Shown in pieces: positions 1 to 5,556 of a stretch of 14,053 nucleotides of DNA (the first letter of the stretch is position 1; each line of letters opens with the position of its first letter). Origin of the DNA: Thermoplasmata archaeon. GTDB taxonomy: Archaea > Thermoplasmatota > Thermoplasmata > Lutacidiplasmatales > UBA184. Position numbers and translations under genes: made by a program. A model generated the notes under the pieces. That model worked only from the letters and a program-made list of their open reading frames with translations. It did no database searches and had not been told where the DNA came from. Location: NCBI GenBank assembly GCA_030040865.1, contig JASHSX010000073.1:1-14053 (forward strand), read 5' to 3'.

Positions 1-435
1 GGTGAACGAGTAGCGTACCGGGACCCTCCGCTGTCGATGGGTCCAGTAATCGCAGCGCAGGCATCGCTGACCGAGGACGATCGACTCCCCGGAGAGCGTC
101 CGGTTGTGGATGGGACGCAGTGGGGATCCACAGACCGGGCACACCACGGGCGCCGCCCCGTTCGTCCGTTCCGTATAGTGCACCGTCATCCGGACGCCGG
201 GGACGTCGATCAACAAACGACGGAGTCTCGGACCTCCGATCGTGGCGAGCGGCTCCTCGCGACGCAAGAGATCGAGCAAGGCGGTCCGGAACTCGGTTTG
301 CGAGCGGAAGGACGCCTTTCCGCCCCGGACGACGCGCCGCGCGAGCCGCTGGACGAGCTCCGCAGGCGGTCGCCGGAATCTCGGGGCCCGGGACGACCTA
401 CGCGGCGGTCCGTCCTCGCCGGCCTTCTCGGGCAC
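1..435 (-). CDS. Zinc-ribbon protein of unknown function (3' end cut by window edge)
   Basis: I do not recognise this family. From the GTG at 433-435 there are 145 codons running off the window edge, so the C-terminus is missing. The first ~22 residues are basic and low-complexity. Residues ~23-75 look helical, with an ELVQRLARRVVRGG stretch, and could be a small helix-turn-helix. The C-terminal part (~99-145) holds two CxxC pairs, CPVCG and CLRC, about 28 residues apart, which is a zinc-ribbon pattern suited to nucleic-acid or protein contact. The start is fixed by a near-perfect Shine-Dalgarno sequence (GGAGGAGATC) just upstream. The gene begins inside the 3' end of the AAA+ ATPase gene (38-base overlap, other frame), so the two are surely co-transcribed and probably act together. 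That the protein is an adaptor for the ATPase is inference. Confidence 0.72.
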   Translation of the reverse strand, partial: MPEKAGEDGPPRRSSRAPRFRRPPAELVQRLARRVVRGGKASFRSQTEFRTALLDLLRREEPLATIGGPRLRRLLIDVPGVRMTVHYTERTNGAAPVVCPVCGSPLRPIHNRTLSGESIVLGQRCLRCDYWTHRQRRVPVRYSFT

Positions 436-1852
436 GGATCTCCTCCTCGTAGAACCGTCGTGCGAACTCCTCCTCGAGCGCCCCGATGCCGAGCGTCGAT
501 TCGCCGGGATCCGCGAAGTACGTGAGCAAGGATGCCGCCGCCGCGAGGCGCACCGATCGCGACTTGAGCCGCGGCGAGAACTTGGGAAAGCTCGTGGACT
601 TGAGCGCCCGCTCGGAGACCTCTCGCAACCGGTCGTAGAGCGTGCGCTCGAGGCGCACCGGGCGCGGGCGGAACCGCCCGGCGACGAGCGGGTGCCCGGT
701 CTGGATCGCGTAGACGAGCGTCAGGTGGTCCCGAATGCGCTGCGCCTTGTCGAAGTTCATCTCGCCGAGCTCGAGCCGCTCGGCGCTCGCCTCGACGGCC
801 CGGAACCGGTCGCGGGTCATGGGGTGGAACCTGAGGAGCATCCGGTCCTCGAGCGCGGCGAAGTTCGGGTCGGCGATCGTGGTCCAGTAGTCCTGGGCGC
901 CTGCGGTCCTTACGTTGTAGTTGACGGAGAAGAACGAGCGGAAGGTGTACGGTCCGACGGTGCCCAGCGTCGTCTCCCACTTCACCTCGCGCTGCTCCAT
1001 CACGAGCTTGAGCGGTTCGACCATGCCGCGGTACTTGAACCAGTCATTGAACTCGGGCACGATGAAATTGAACGTGCGACCGGTGTACGACGCGCCGACC
1101 CGCAAGAACTGGACCGGGGTGATCCCGCCGCAGTAGCGATTGCGGCCGGGAAGACCGTGCGGGGGTACCCCGCTCCGGGGATTGCCGCGGACGAGGTCGT
1201 CGATCGAGAAGGTCTTGCCCGTCCCCGGAGGGCCGAACAGCGCGAGGTGGAAACCGGTCGAGCCGGTGGTCCGGCCGGTCGGAGCGAGGAGCGGCGTGTC
1301 GGTGAGCGCGTACTGCTGGAGGATCGAGATCAGCGAGTCGAAATACAGGGCCTCGCCGAACAGGCCGCGTAGGTACGTGGTCAGTTTCTCGACGTCGAAC
1401 GACTCCCCGAAGTGGATCGTCTCCTCGAGCCGATCGCGCAGGATCTCCCGGAGCTCGTCCAGGAATTCGTGGTCCATCGCTCGGATCTCGGCGCTCTCGT
1501 CCGGGACCGGCTGGAGTGCCGACGGCTCGACGGTCTCGGCGCGCTCGACCTCGTCGAGCAGCAGACGGCGCAGCTCGTCGGGGTACGGGATTTGGAAGGC
1601 CCGGTCGCCGCGGCCTTCCGGCAGCTCCACGAGGAGGCCCCGGCGCTTCAGCCTCGCGAGGAGCCGGCTCGGGTCCTCGAAGACCCGTTCCTTGAGCAGC
1701 CGCGTCCTCAACTCCGACTGTCGGAACCGCGCGGGACTCGAGGCGACCCCCCTCAGCGTGCGGCGGCGGTCGGCGTCGAGCACGACCGCGACGAGCACGC
1801 GCGCGACCGGAACGTCCGCGGCGACGATCTCCAGTGACGCGGCGACGGCCAC
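398..1852 (-). CDS. AAA+ ATPase with N-terminal winged helix, MCM/MoxR-like
   Basis: This 484-residue predicted P-loop ATPase is probably cytoplasmic. Residues ~41-95 look like a winged helix. The Walker A motif is GPPGTGKT at ~207-214. A degenerate Walker B, FNFIVPEFND (~261-270), carries the acidic E267. Polar residues in FFSVNYNV (~307-314) fit sensor 1. LEDRMLLRF (~334-342) resembles the arginine-bearing segment of MCM and MoxR proteins. The C-terminal ~395-450 is a helical lid with KSRSVRLAAAASLL. The segment PLKLVMEQREVKWE after Walker B recalls the MCM/MoxR hairpin region, so I place it near that clade. It is far too divergent and short to be the replicative MCM. The GTG start lies 26 bases from the TATA element, so the mRNA is probably leaderless. 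The downstream zinc-ribbon gene overlaps it. Substrate and partner are unknown; DNA or protein remodelling is inferred. Confidence 0.82.
   Translation of the reverse strand: MAVAASLEIVAADVPVARVLVAVVLDADRRRTLRGVASSPARFRQSELRTRLLKERVFEDPSRLLARLKRRGLLVELPEGRGDRAFQIPYPDELRRLLLDEVERAETVEPSALQPVPDESAEIRAMDHEFLDELREILRDRLEETIHFGESFDVEKLTTYLRGLFGEALYFDSLISILQQYALTDTPLLAPTGRTTGSTGFHLALFGPPGTGKTFSIDDLVRGNPRSGVPPHGLPGRNRYCGGITPVQFLRVGASYTGRTFNFIVPEFNDWFKYRGMVEPLKLVMEQREVKWETTLGTVGPYTFRSFFSVNYNVRTAGAQDYWTTIADPNFAALEDRMLLRFHPMTRDRFRAVEASAERLELGEMNFDKAQRIRDHLTLVYAIQTGHPLVAGRFRPRPVRLERTLYDRLREVSERALKSTSFPKFSPRLKSRSVRLAAAASLLTYFADPGESTLGIGALEEEFARRFYEEEIRAREGRRGRTAA
437..446 (-). promoter_or_regulatory. Strong Shine-Dalgarno of the zinc-ribbon gene
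   Basis: The minus strand reads GGAGGAGATC, then C, then GTG. It matches the archaeal 16S complement GGAGGTGATC at 9 of 10 positions, with the GGAGG core six bases before the GTG. It lies inside the coding sequence of the upstream ATPase. It settles the start of the zinc-ribbon gene and suggests independent re-initiation on the shared message. It contrasts with the leaderless starts seen elsewhere in the window. Confidence 0.75.
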
Positions 1853-1871
1853 GGGGTCCTACCAAAGCCTC

Positions 1872-1882
1872 GACTTATATCA
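1872..1882. promoter_or_regulatory. Shared TATA element of a divergent promoter
   Basis: The 54-base gap between the ATPase start (1852, minus) and the hjc start (1907, plus) contains only one A/T-rich stretch. It is TTATAT at 1875-1880 on the plus strand, which reads ATATAAG on the minus strand. Its centre is ~26 bases from the minus GTG and ~29 from the plus GTG, the usual archaeal TATA-to-start spacing. Both messages would therefore start at or within a few bases of their GTG. The assignment rests on position and composition alone. Confidence 0.6.
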
Positions 1883-1906
1883 CTCGGCCCACGTAGCTCC
1901 GCGGAC

Positions 1907-2461
1907 GTGGTCAGCCGCAACGCCTCCGCGTACGAGCGGGAACTTCGATACCTCCTCGAAGGGGACGCGGGCTCCGTGCGCGCGTACGCCCGCGCCCTCC
2001 CACCGCCGAATCGATCCGAGTTCGAGCACGTGCTCGAGGCGCCGTTCCTGGTGATCCGGGGCGCAGGTTCCCTGGGCTTCGATCTGGTGGCGCTCCGTCG
2101 CGATTACGCGTTCCCGCTCGAGGTGAAAGCCTCCTCCGAGCCGGTGATCCGCTTCACGGCCGCGAGCGGGCGGGCCGAGGCCCAGCTCGCGGCCCATCGC
2201 AGCGCGGTGCAGCGCGTCGGACTCACGGTCCTCTACGCTTACCGACGGATCGGGCGCCAGAAGGACGAGCCCTGGCGGATCTTCCTCGGGAGCGCCGTAC
2301 CGCAGCGGGGTGTGCTCAAGGGGGTCTGCAGCCATCTCCCGCACGTGAGCACGACCGCCCAAGGGCACGGCGTCCTGCGTTGGGACGAGGGAATGCCGCT
2401 GTCCCAGTTCCTTCGCTACGCCTACTACTTCGAGGCGCCGGCGGCGCCGACCCCCCCATGA
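1907..2461 (+). CDS. hjc: Hjc-type Holliday junction resolvase/PD-(D/E)XK nuclease
   Basis: Archaeal Hjc cuts four-way DNA junctions symmetrically during recombination and fork repair, as a Mg2+-dependent dimer. The active-site pattern is in order: Glu10 in YEREL, then RGAGSLGFDLVA with Asp59, then LEVK with Glu72 and Lys74. At 184 residues it is longer than typical Hjc (about 130). The extra length is an insert of roughly 20-25 residues between helix 1 and the first core strand, and a longer C-terminus. A broader Hjc-like nuclease role therefore cannot be excluded. The GTG start has no Shine-Dalgarno and lies ~29 bases from the shared TATA element, so the transcript is near-leaderless. Its stop overlaps the next ATG (ATGA), tying it to an acyl-CoA enzyme gene, an odd partner for a resolvase. 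Confidence 0.8.
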   Translation: MVSRNASAYERELRYLLEGDAGSVRAYARALPPPNRSEFEHVLEAPFLVIRGAGSLGFDLVALRRDYAFPLEVKASSEPVIRFTAASGRAEAQLAAHRSAVQRVGLTVLYAYRRIGRQKDEPWRIFLGSAVPQRGVLKGVCSHLPHVSTTAQGHGVLRWDEGMPLSQFLRYAYYFEAPAAPTPP

Positions 2462-3588
2462 CCGTCCACGTGGCCTCGGTGGGCCCCGGACGGTACGGCA
2501 AGCGGCCCGAGGGACTCGTCGACCTCGCCACGGAAGCCTCGCACCGCGCGCTCGAGGGCGTCGGCCGACGCCCGATCGACCTGCTCGCCGTGGGTTCGAT
2601 GATGGCGTGGGGGCCCCACGGGCCCGAGGCCCTGCTGCCCCGGCTCGCGAGCCGCCTCGGTCTCGACTCCGCTCACGGGCTACGCCTCGATTCTGCGAGC
2701 GGCACCGGAGGAATGACCGTCCATGCCGCGGTGATGGCGCTCGAGACCGGAAGATTCCAGCGTGCCCTCGTCGTCGCCGTCGAGAAGATGACGGACCGCA
2801 CGACGGCCGTGATCACGCGGGCGCTCGCGGCCTCGCTCGACACGAGCGAGGCGGCGGCGGGCGGGACGATGCCCGCCCTCGCCGCGCTCGTGACGCAACG
2901 ATACCTGCAGAAGTTCCAACTGCCACCCTCGATCGCCGACGCCGCGTCGGTCCACGATCGCGCGATGGCGGTCGACAATCCGTTCGCCCACTTCCAGAAG
3001 GCGGTCTCGGCCGACGAGGTCGCGTCGAGCCGCGCCGTGGCCCTCCCGCTGCGACTCCTCCACTGCTCCGCGATCTCCGACGGGGCGAGCGCGCTCGTGC
3101 TCGAACGGGGCGAAGGACCGGCGACCGTGCTCGGTCTCGGACAGGCGATGGACGCGATCCGCCTCGTCGATCGGGATGACCTCACGACCTTCTCGGCGAC
3201 CCGGCTCGCCGGCCAGCGGGCGTACGAGAACGCGCACGTGACGCCCTCCCAGGTGCAGGTCGCCGAGGTCCACGACGCCTTCTCGCCGTTCCTCTTCCTC
3301 CATGCGGAGGACCTCGGCCTGGTCGAGCCCGGGAAGGGGTCGGAGCTTCTCGCCGCCGGTGGGTTCGCCCGCGACGGCAGGATCCCGATCAATCCGAGCG
3401 GCGGGGTGATCGGCCGCGGGCACCCGGTGGCGGCGTCGGGCGTCGCGGAGATCGGGGAGGTCGCCCTCCAGCTGCGGGGCGAGGCCGAACGGCGGGCGAT
3501 CGCCACCCCGCCTCGGATCGGGCTGGCCCACGCGATGAGCGGGATCGGCGCGCACAACTTCGTGACGATCCTGGGGGCACCCTCGTGA
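2458..3588 (+). CDS. Thiolase-fold (SCP2-thiolase/lipid-transfer type) enzyme lacking the nucleophilic Cys
   Basis: This 376-residue member of the thiolase superfamily acts on acyl-CoA or 3-ketoacyl-CoA carbon-carbon bonds. Seen in sequence: the N-terminal nucleophile loop reads LDSASGTGGM (77-86), where thiolases normally have a (C)ASG motif. The best alignment puts Ser81 at the Cys. The catalytic-His motif VHDAF (His272) and the GGVIGRGHP motif (His322) are intact, as is SDGASALVLE (~207-216). The C-terminal segment HAMSGIGAHNF (~358-367) lacks the second Cys of biosynthetic thiolases. The ATG overlaps the hjc stop (ATGA), and the stop overlaps the DUF35 GTG (GTGA). Archaeal thiolases commonly pair with a DUF35 protein, and actinobacterial Cys-less Ltp2 works with a DUF35 partner as a retro-aldolase. 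A lyase or carrier role is thus as likely as thiolysis. Confidence 0.85.
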   Translation: MTVHVASVGPGRYGKRPEGLVDLATEASHRALEGVGRRPIDLLAVGSMMAWGPHGPEALLPRLASRLGLDSAHGLRLDSASGTGGMTVHAAVMALETGRFQRALVVAVEKMTDRTTAVITRALAASLDTSEAAAGGTMPALAALVTQRYLQKFQLPPSIADAASVHDRAMAVDNPFAHFQKAVSADEVASSRAVALPLRLLHCSAISDGASALVLERGEGPATVLGLGQAMDAIRLVDRDDLTTFSATRLAGQRAYENAHVTPSQVQVAEVHDAFSPFLFLHAEDLGLVEPGKGSELLAAGGFARDGRIPINPSGGVIGRGHPVAASGVAEIGEVALQLRGEAERRAIATPPRIGLAHAMSGIGAHNFVTILGAPS

Positions 3589-3989
3589 GCGCCCCGTCGG
3601 AGCAGCTGACCCTGGCCCGCTGCGGGGCGTGCCACGCTCGCTTCCTACCGACCGACGGGCCGTGCCCCCGCTGCGGGTCCACGGACGTCACGCCGTATCT
3701 CTCGCCGCCCCTCGGCGTCGTTCTCGCGGCCACGGAGGTCACCACGCCGGCGGAGGGGTGGAAGTCGCCGCACCGGATCGCGATCGTGGAGATGCCCCAG
3801 ACCGTCCGCCTCCTGGCGATCGTCGACGGGCCCGTCCCGTCGGCCGGCGATGTGGTCTCCGTCCGACGCGACGGCGAAGTCTACCGGGCCCGTACCGAGC
3901 CGACCCCCGCCCCTGGGGCCGGACGCGGGGAGGGGGAGTCTCCGAGCCCGGGCGGGACGCGCCCGGGCTCCTTTGAACCCCCGAGGTGA
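3585..3989 (+). CDS. DUF35 zinc-ribbon/OB-fold acyl-CoA-binding protein
   Basis: This is the partner of the preceding thiolase-fold protein. DUF35 proteins bridge acyl-CoA enzymes and bind the CoA moiety. The 134 residues hold a rubredoxin-like zinc ribbon with Cys13, Cys16, Cys27 and Cys30 (CGAC and CPRC). A β-rich OB-fold follows (~42-103; GVVLAATEV, RIAIVEM, RLLAIVDG, GDVVSVRRDG). The remaining ~30 residues are Pro/Gly/Glu-rich and probably disordered. The GTG start overlaps the thiolase stop as GTGA, implying translational coupling and roughly equal production. From residue ~114 onward the coding sequence runs antisense through a tRNA gene, so the tail composition is dictated by the tRNA and its intron. 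The ribbon and OB core match the family; the tail is unlikely to be functional. Confidence 0.85.
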   Translation: MSAPSEQLTLARCGACHARFLPTDGPCPRCGSTDVTPYLSPPLGVVLAATEVTTPAEGWKSPHRIAIVEMPQTVRLLAIVDGPVPSAGDVVSVRRDGEVYRARTEPTPAPGAGRGEGESPSPGGTRPGSFEPPR

Positions 3990-4041
3990 AATCACCACAG
4001 GATTAGCAATCCTGCGCCTTACCGGGCTGGGCTATCCCCGC
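3924..4041 (-). tRNA. tRNA-Ser(GCU) with a T-loop intron
   Basis: Folded by hand on the minus strand from 4041. The acceptor stem is GCGGGGA paired with TCCCCGC (7 of 7) and the discriminator base is G, as expected for serine. The D stem is GCC/GGC, with GG in the loop. The anticodon stem is CAGGA/TCCTG and the loop TTGCTAA, giving anticodon GCT at 4007-4005. A long class II variable arm (GGTG/CACC stem) is typical of Ser. The T stem is GGGGG/CCCCC. The T loop is contiguous only after removing 34 bases (3938-3971), which restores TTCAAAT. Exon 1 is 4041-3972 (70 nt) and exon 2 is 3937-3924 (14 nt), so the mature RNA is 84 nt. CCA is not encoded. A CTTAAG element about 29 bases upstream is the likely promoter. 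The gene is convergent with, and overlaps, the DUF35 gene. Confidence 0.92.
3938..3971 (-). other. tRNA intron at position 59/60 with bulge-helix-bulge
   Basis: Thirty-four bases interrupt the T loop between A59 and T60. The intron folds on itself through an 11-bp helix (GAGCCCGGGCG with CGCCCGGGCTC) and a 5-base loop CGTCC. The T stem (GGGGG/CCCCC) is the outer helix. Between the two helices, TTCA faces GGAG (three pairs including one G-T, plus one mismatch) as the short central helix. It is flanked by three-base bulges AAG and ACT. Cutting after the second base of each bulge gives exactly the ends that rebuild TTCAAAT. This is the archaeal splicing-endonuclease substrate in slightly relaxed form. 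Confidence 0.85.
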
Positions 4042-4066
4042 GCAGCCGAGACGAGTGGCTCCCGCT

Positions 4067-4074
4067 CCTTAAGT
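4067..4074 (-). promoter_or_regulatory. TATA-like box of tRNA-Ser
   Basis: The minus strand carries ACTTAAGG, centred about 29 bases upstream of the mature tRNA 5' end (4041). It is the only A/T-rich island between the tRNA and the divergent dehydrogenase gene apart from that gene's own element. Assigned by spacing only. Confidence 0.5.
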
Positions 4075-4097
4075 CTTGGGTCGCGTCCGTCGCGGTT

Positions 4098-4107
4098 CCT
4101 TAAAGTA
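4098..4107 (+). promoter_or_regulatory. TATA-like box of the hydroxyacyl-CoA dehydrogenase gene
   Basis: CCTTAAAGTA is centred about 36 bases before the ATG at 4138. This predicts a start site near 4128 and a leader of about ten bases that includes a GGGGG run before the ATG. A second CCTTAA lies 31 bases upstream and, read on the other strand, belongs to the tRNA. The two promoters sit back to back. Confidence 0.5.
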
Positions 4108-4137
4108 GGCCGCCACCGCATTCACGCGGGGGCATCG

Positions 4138-5103
4138 ATGCGCGTCGCGAAGGCCGGGGTGGTCGGGGGCGGAACGATGGGGGCGGCGATCGCCGAAGTG
4201 TTCGCCCTCAACGGCATCGACGTGACCCTCAAGGAGGCCGATCCCGCGCTCGTCGACAAGGCGCTCGCCCGGGTCGAGGGGTTCGTGAACGAACTCGTCC
4301 GCTTCCACGCGGAGCGGGCCGACAGGGAGATCGTCCGGGTCACGGAGGAGGCCGGAGAGCTCTCGGACGAGCAGAAGACCCGGATCCGCGCGGCCCTCGC
4401 CCCGAAGTTCGACCGCGAACGCGGCAACGAGCTGATGGCCCGGGTCCACGCCACCGACGACTACGGCGCGTTCCGGGACGTCGACCTCGTCGTCGAAGCG
4501 GTTTTCGAGAGAGCCGACGTGAAGCGGGCGGTGTTCGAGGCGCTCGACGCGGAGCTCCCGTCGCACGCGGTGATCGGGTCGAACACCTCGTCGCTCTCGA
4601 TCACGCGCCTCGCGAAGGGGCTCTCCCACGCGCCCCAGATGCTCGTGACCCACTTCTTCAATCCGCCGTACACGCTGCCGCTCGTCGAGGTCTCGGGCGG
4701 CGCGGAGACGCGCGAGGACGTCGTCACGGAGACGATCGACTTCCTCCAGGGCCTGAGGAACCACCGGTACAACCTGATCCCGATCCGCGTGAAGGAGTCG
4801 CCGGCGTTCGTGGTGAATCGGCTGCTCATGCCCGTCCTCAACGAAGCGTGCTTCGCGCTCGACGAGGGACTCGCCTCCGCCCGCGACATCGACGCGGCGA
4901 TGAAGGCAGGGGCCGGTATGCCGATGGGGCCGTTCGAGCTCGCCGACATGATCGGACTCGATGTCGCCCTCGAGGTCACCGAGACCCTGTTCCGCGAGCT
5001 GGGCGACCCCAAGTACCGGGCCGCGTACGCCCTGCGCCGGCTCGTCGACGCCGGCCACCTGGGCCGGAAGACGGGACGCGGCTTCTACGAGTATCCGGTG
5101 TGA
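4138..5103 (+). CDS. 3-hydroxyacyl-CoA (3-hydroxybutyryl-CoA-type) dehydrogenase
   Basis: It oxidises (S)-3-hydroxyacyl-CoA to 3-ketoacyl-CoA with NAD+, the third step of β-oxidation, or the reverse in synthesis. The 321 residues contain an N-terminal Rossmann fold with GVVGGGTMG (7-15) and an acidic residue (Glu33/Asp35) near the end of β2 for the NAD ribose. DLVVEAVFE (116-124), SNTSSLSI (148-155), the catalytic THFFNPP (His172) and a Glu at 184 follow. SPAFVVNRLL (221-230) opens the helical C-terminal domain, which ends KTGRGFYEY. Residues ~57-100 form a charged insert roughly 20 longer than common bacterial homologues. The ATG follows a GGGGG run, and a reading-frame extension upstream is unlikely because the promoter elements lie there. 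A single-domain form without fused hydratase makes a monofunctional enzyme most likely. Confidence 0.93.
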   Translation: MRVAKAGVVGGGTMGAAIAEVFALNGIDVTLKEADPALVDKALARVEGFVNELVRFHAERADREIVRVTEEAGELSDEQKTRIRAALAPKFDRERGNELMARVHATDDYGAFRDVDLVVEAVFERADVKRAVFEALDAELPSHAVIGSNTSSLSITRLAKGLSHAPQMLVTHFFNPPYTLPLVEVSGGAETREDVVTETIDFLQGLRNHRYNLIPIRVKESPAFVVNRLLMPVLNEACFALDEGLASARDIDAAMKAGAGMPMGPFELADMIGLDVALEVTETLFRELGDPKYRAAYALRRLVDAGHLGRKTGRGFYEYPV

Positions 5104-5119
5104 GCGGCCGGCCCCGGAA

Positions 5120-5130
5120 GATTTCTTAGA
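5120..5130 (+). promoter_or_regulatory. Possible TATA box before the SCP2 gene
   Basis: GATTTCTTAGA is the only A/T-rich stretch in the short gap after the dehydrogenase stop. Its centre is ~28 bases before the GTG at 5153, which would make that start leaderless. It is only ~16 bases before the in-frame GTG at 5141, which argues for the later start. Read-through from the dehydrogenase promoter is also possible. Confidence 0.4.
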
Positions 5131-5152
5131 ACCCGGGGCCGTGGGTCGCGCC

Positions 5153-5551
5153 GTGCGCTTCCCGTCGGCCGAGTGGGCCTCGGCGTACCGGACCGCCCTG
5201 AACGCGAACGAGGCGTACCGCGAGGCGGCCGCAGCGTGGGAGGGGGACGTCCTCTTCCTCGTGCGCCCCGCCGACCCGGCCGCGGAGGCCCCGGGGATCC
5301 ACCTCGCGCTCAGCCACGGCGCGTGCCAGGACGCCACCTTCCACGCGGACGCCCGTACGGTCGAGAGCGAGTTCGTCTACGAGGGGACCGCGGAGAACTG
5401 GCAGCGACTCCTCCGCCACGAGCTCGACCCGGTGCGGGCGCTGCTCGACGGCACGTTTCGCATCCGCGGGAACCTCGCGAAGGCGATGCGCTACACCCGC
5501 GCGGCGAAGGAGCTCGTGGAGACTGCGGCGTCGATCCCGACGGACGACTGA
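5153..5551 (+). CDS. SCP2 sterol-carrier-domain protein
   Basis: A stand-alone SCP2-fold protein of 132 residues. The family binds lipids or acyl-CoAs in a hydrophobic tunnel and presents them to enzymes. Typical features are the opening RFPSAEWASAYRTALN, the helix YREAAAAWEGDVLFLV (~22-37), the β-sheet section FVYEGTAENWQRLL (~74-87) and the C-terminal LDGTFRIRGNLAKAMRY (~98-114), corresponding to the family's 'G.l.l.Gd..kamk' segment. I prefer the GTG at 5153 over the GTG at 5141 because of TATA spacing and because family members begin at the RFPS/KFPS segment; the longer form adds four residues. It lies ~50 bases after the dehydrogenase and fits the surrounding acyl-CoA genes as a carrier. 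Its stop is five bases from the convergent hydrolase stop, within a CTGATC-C-GATCAG inverted repeat (5548-5560). Confidence 0.82.
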   Translation: MRFPSAEWASAYRTALNANEAYREAAAAWEGDVLFLVRPADPAAEAPGIHLALSHGACQDATFHADARTVESEFVYEGTAENWQRLLRHELDPVRALLDGTFRIRGNLAKAMRYTRAAKELVETAASIPTDD

Positions 5552-5556
5552 TCCGA

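Noticed and set aside
242..1372. 376-codon open frame on the plus strand
   Set aside because: It is antisense to the AAA+ ATPase and zinc-ribbon genes, with biased charged composition and no domain.
3900..3989. DUF35 C-terminal tail as a functional low-complexity domain
   Set aside because: Most of it is explained as readthrough of antisense tRNA and intron sequence, so no function is claimed.
4069..5337. 422-codon open frame on the minus strand
   Set aside because: It is antisense to the hydroxyacyl-CoA dehydrogenase and crosses both promoter elements. No motif is visible.
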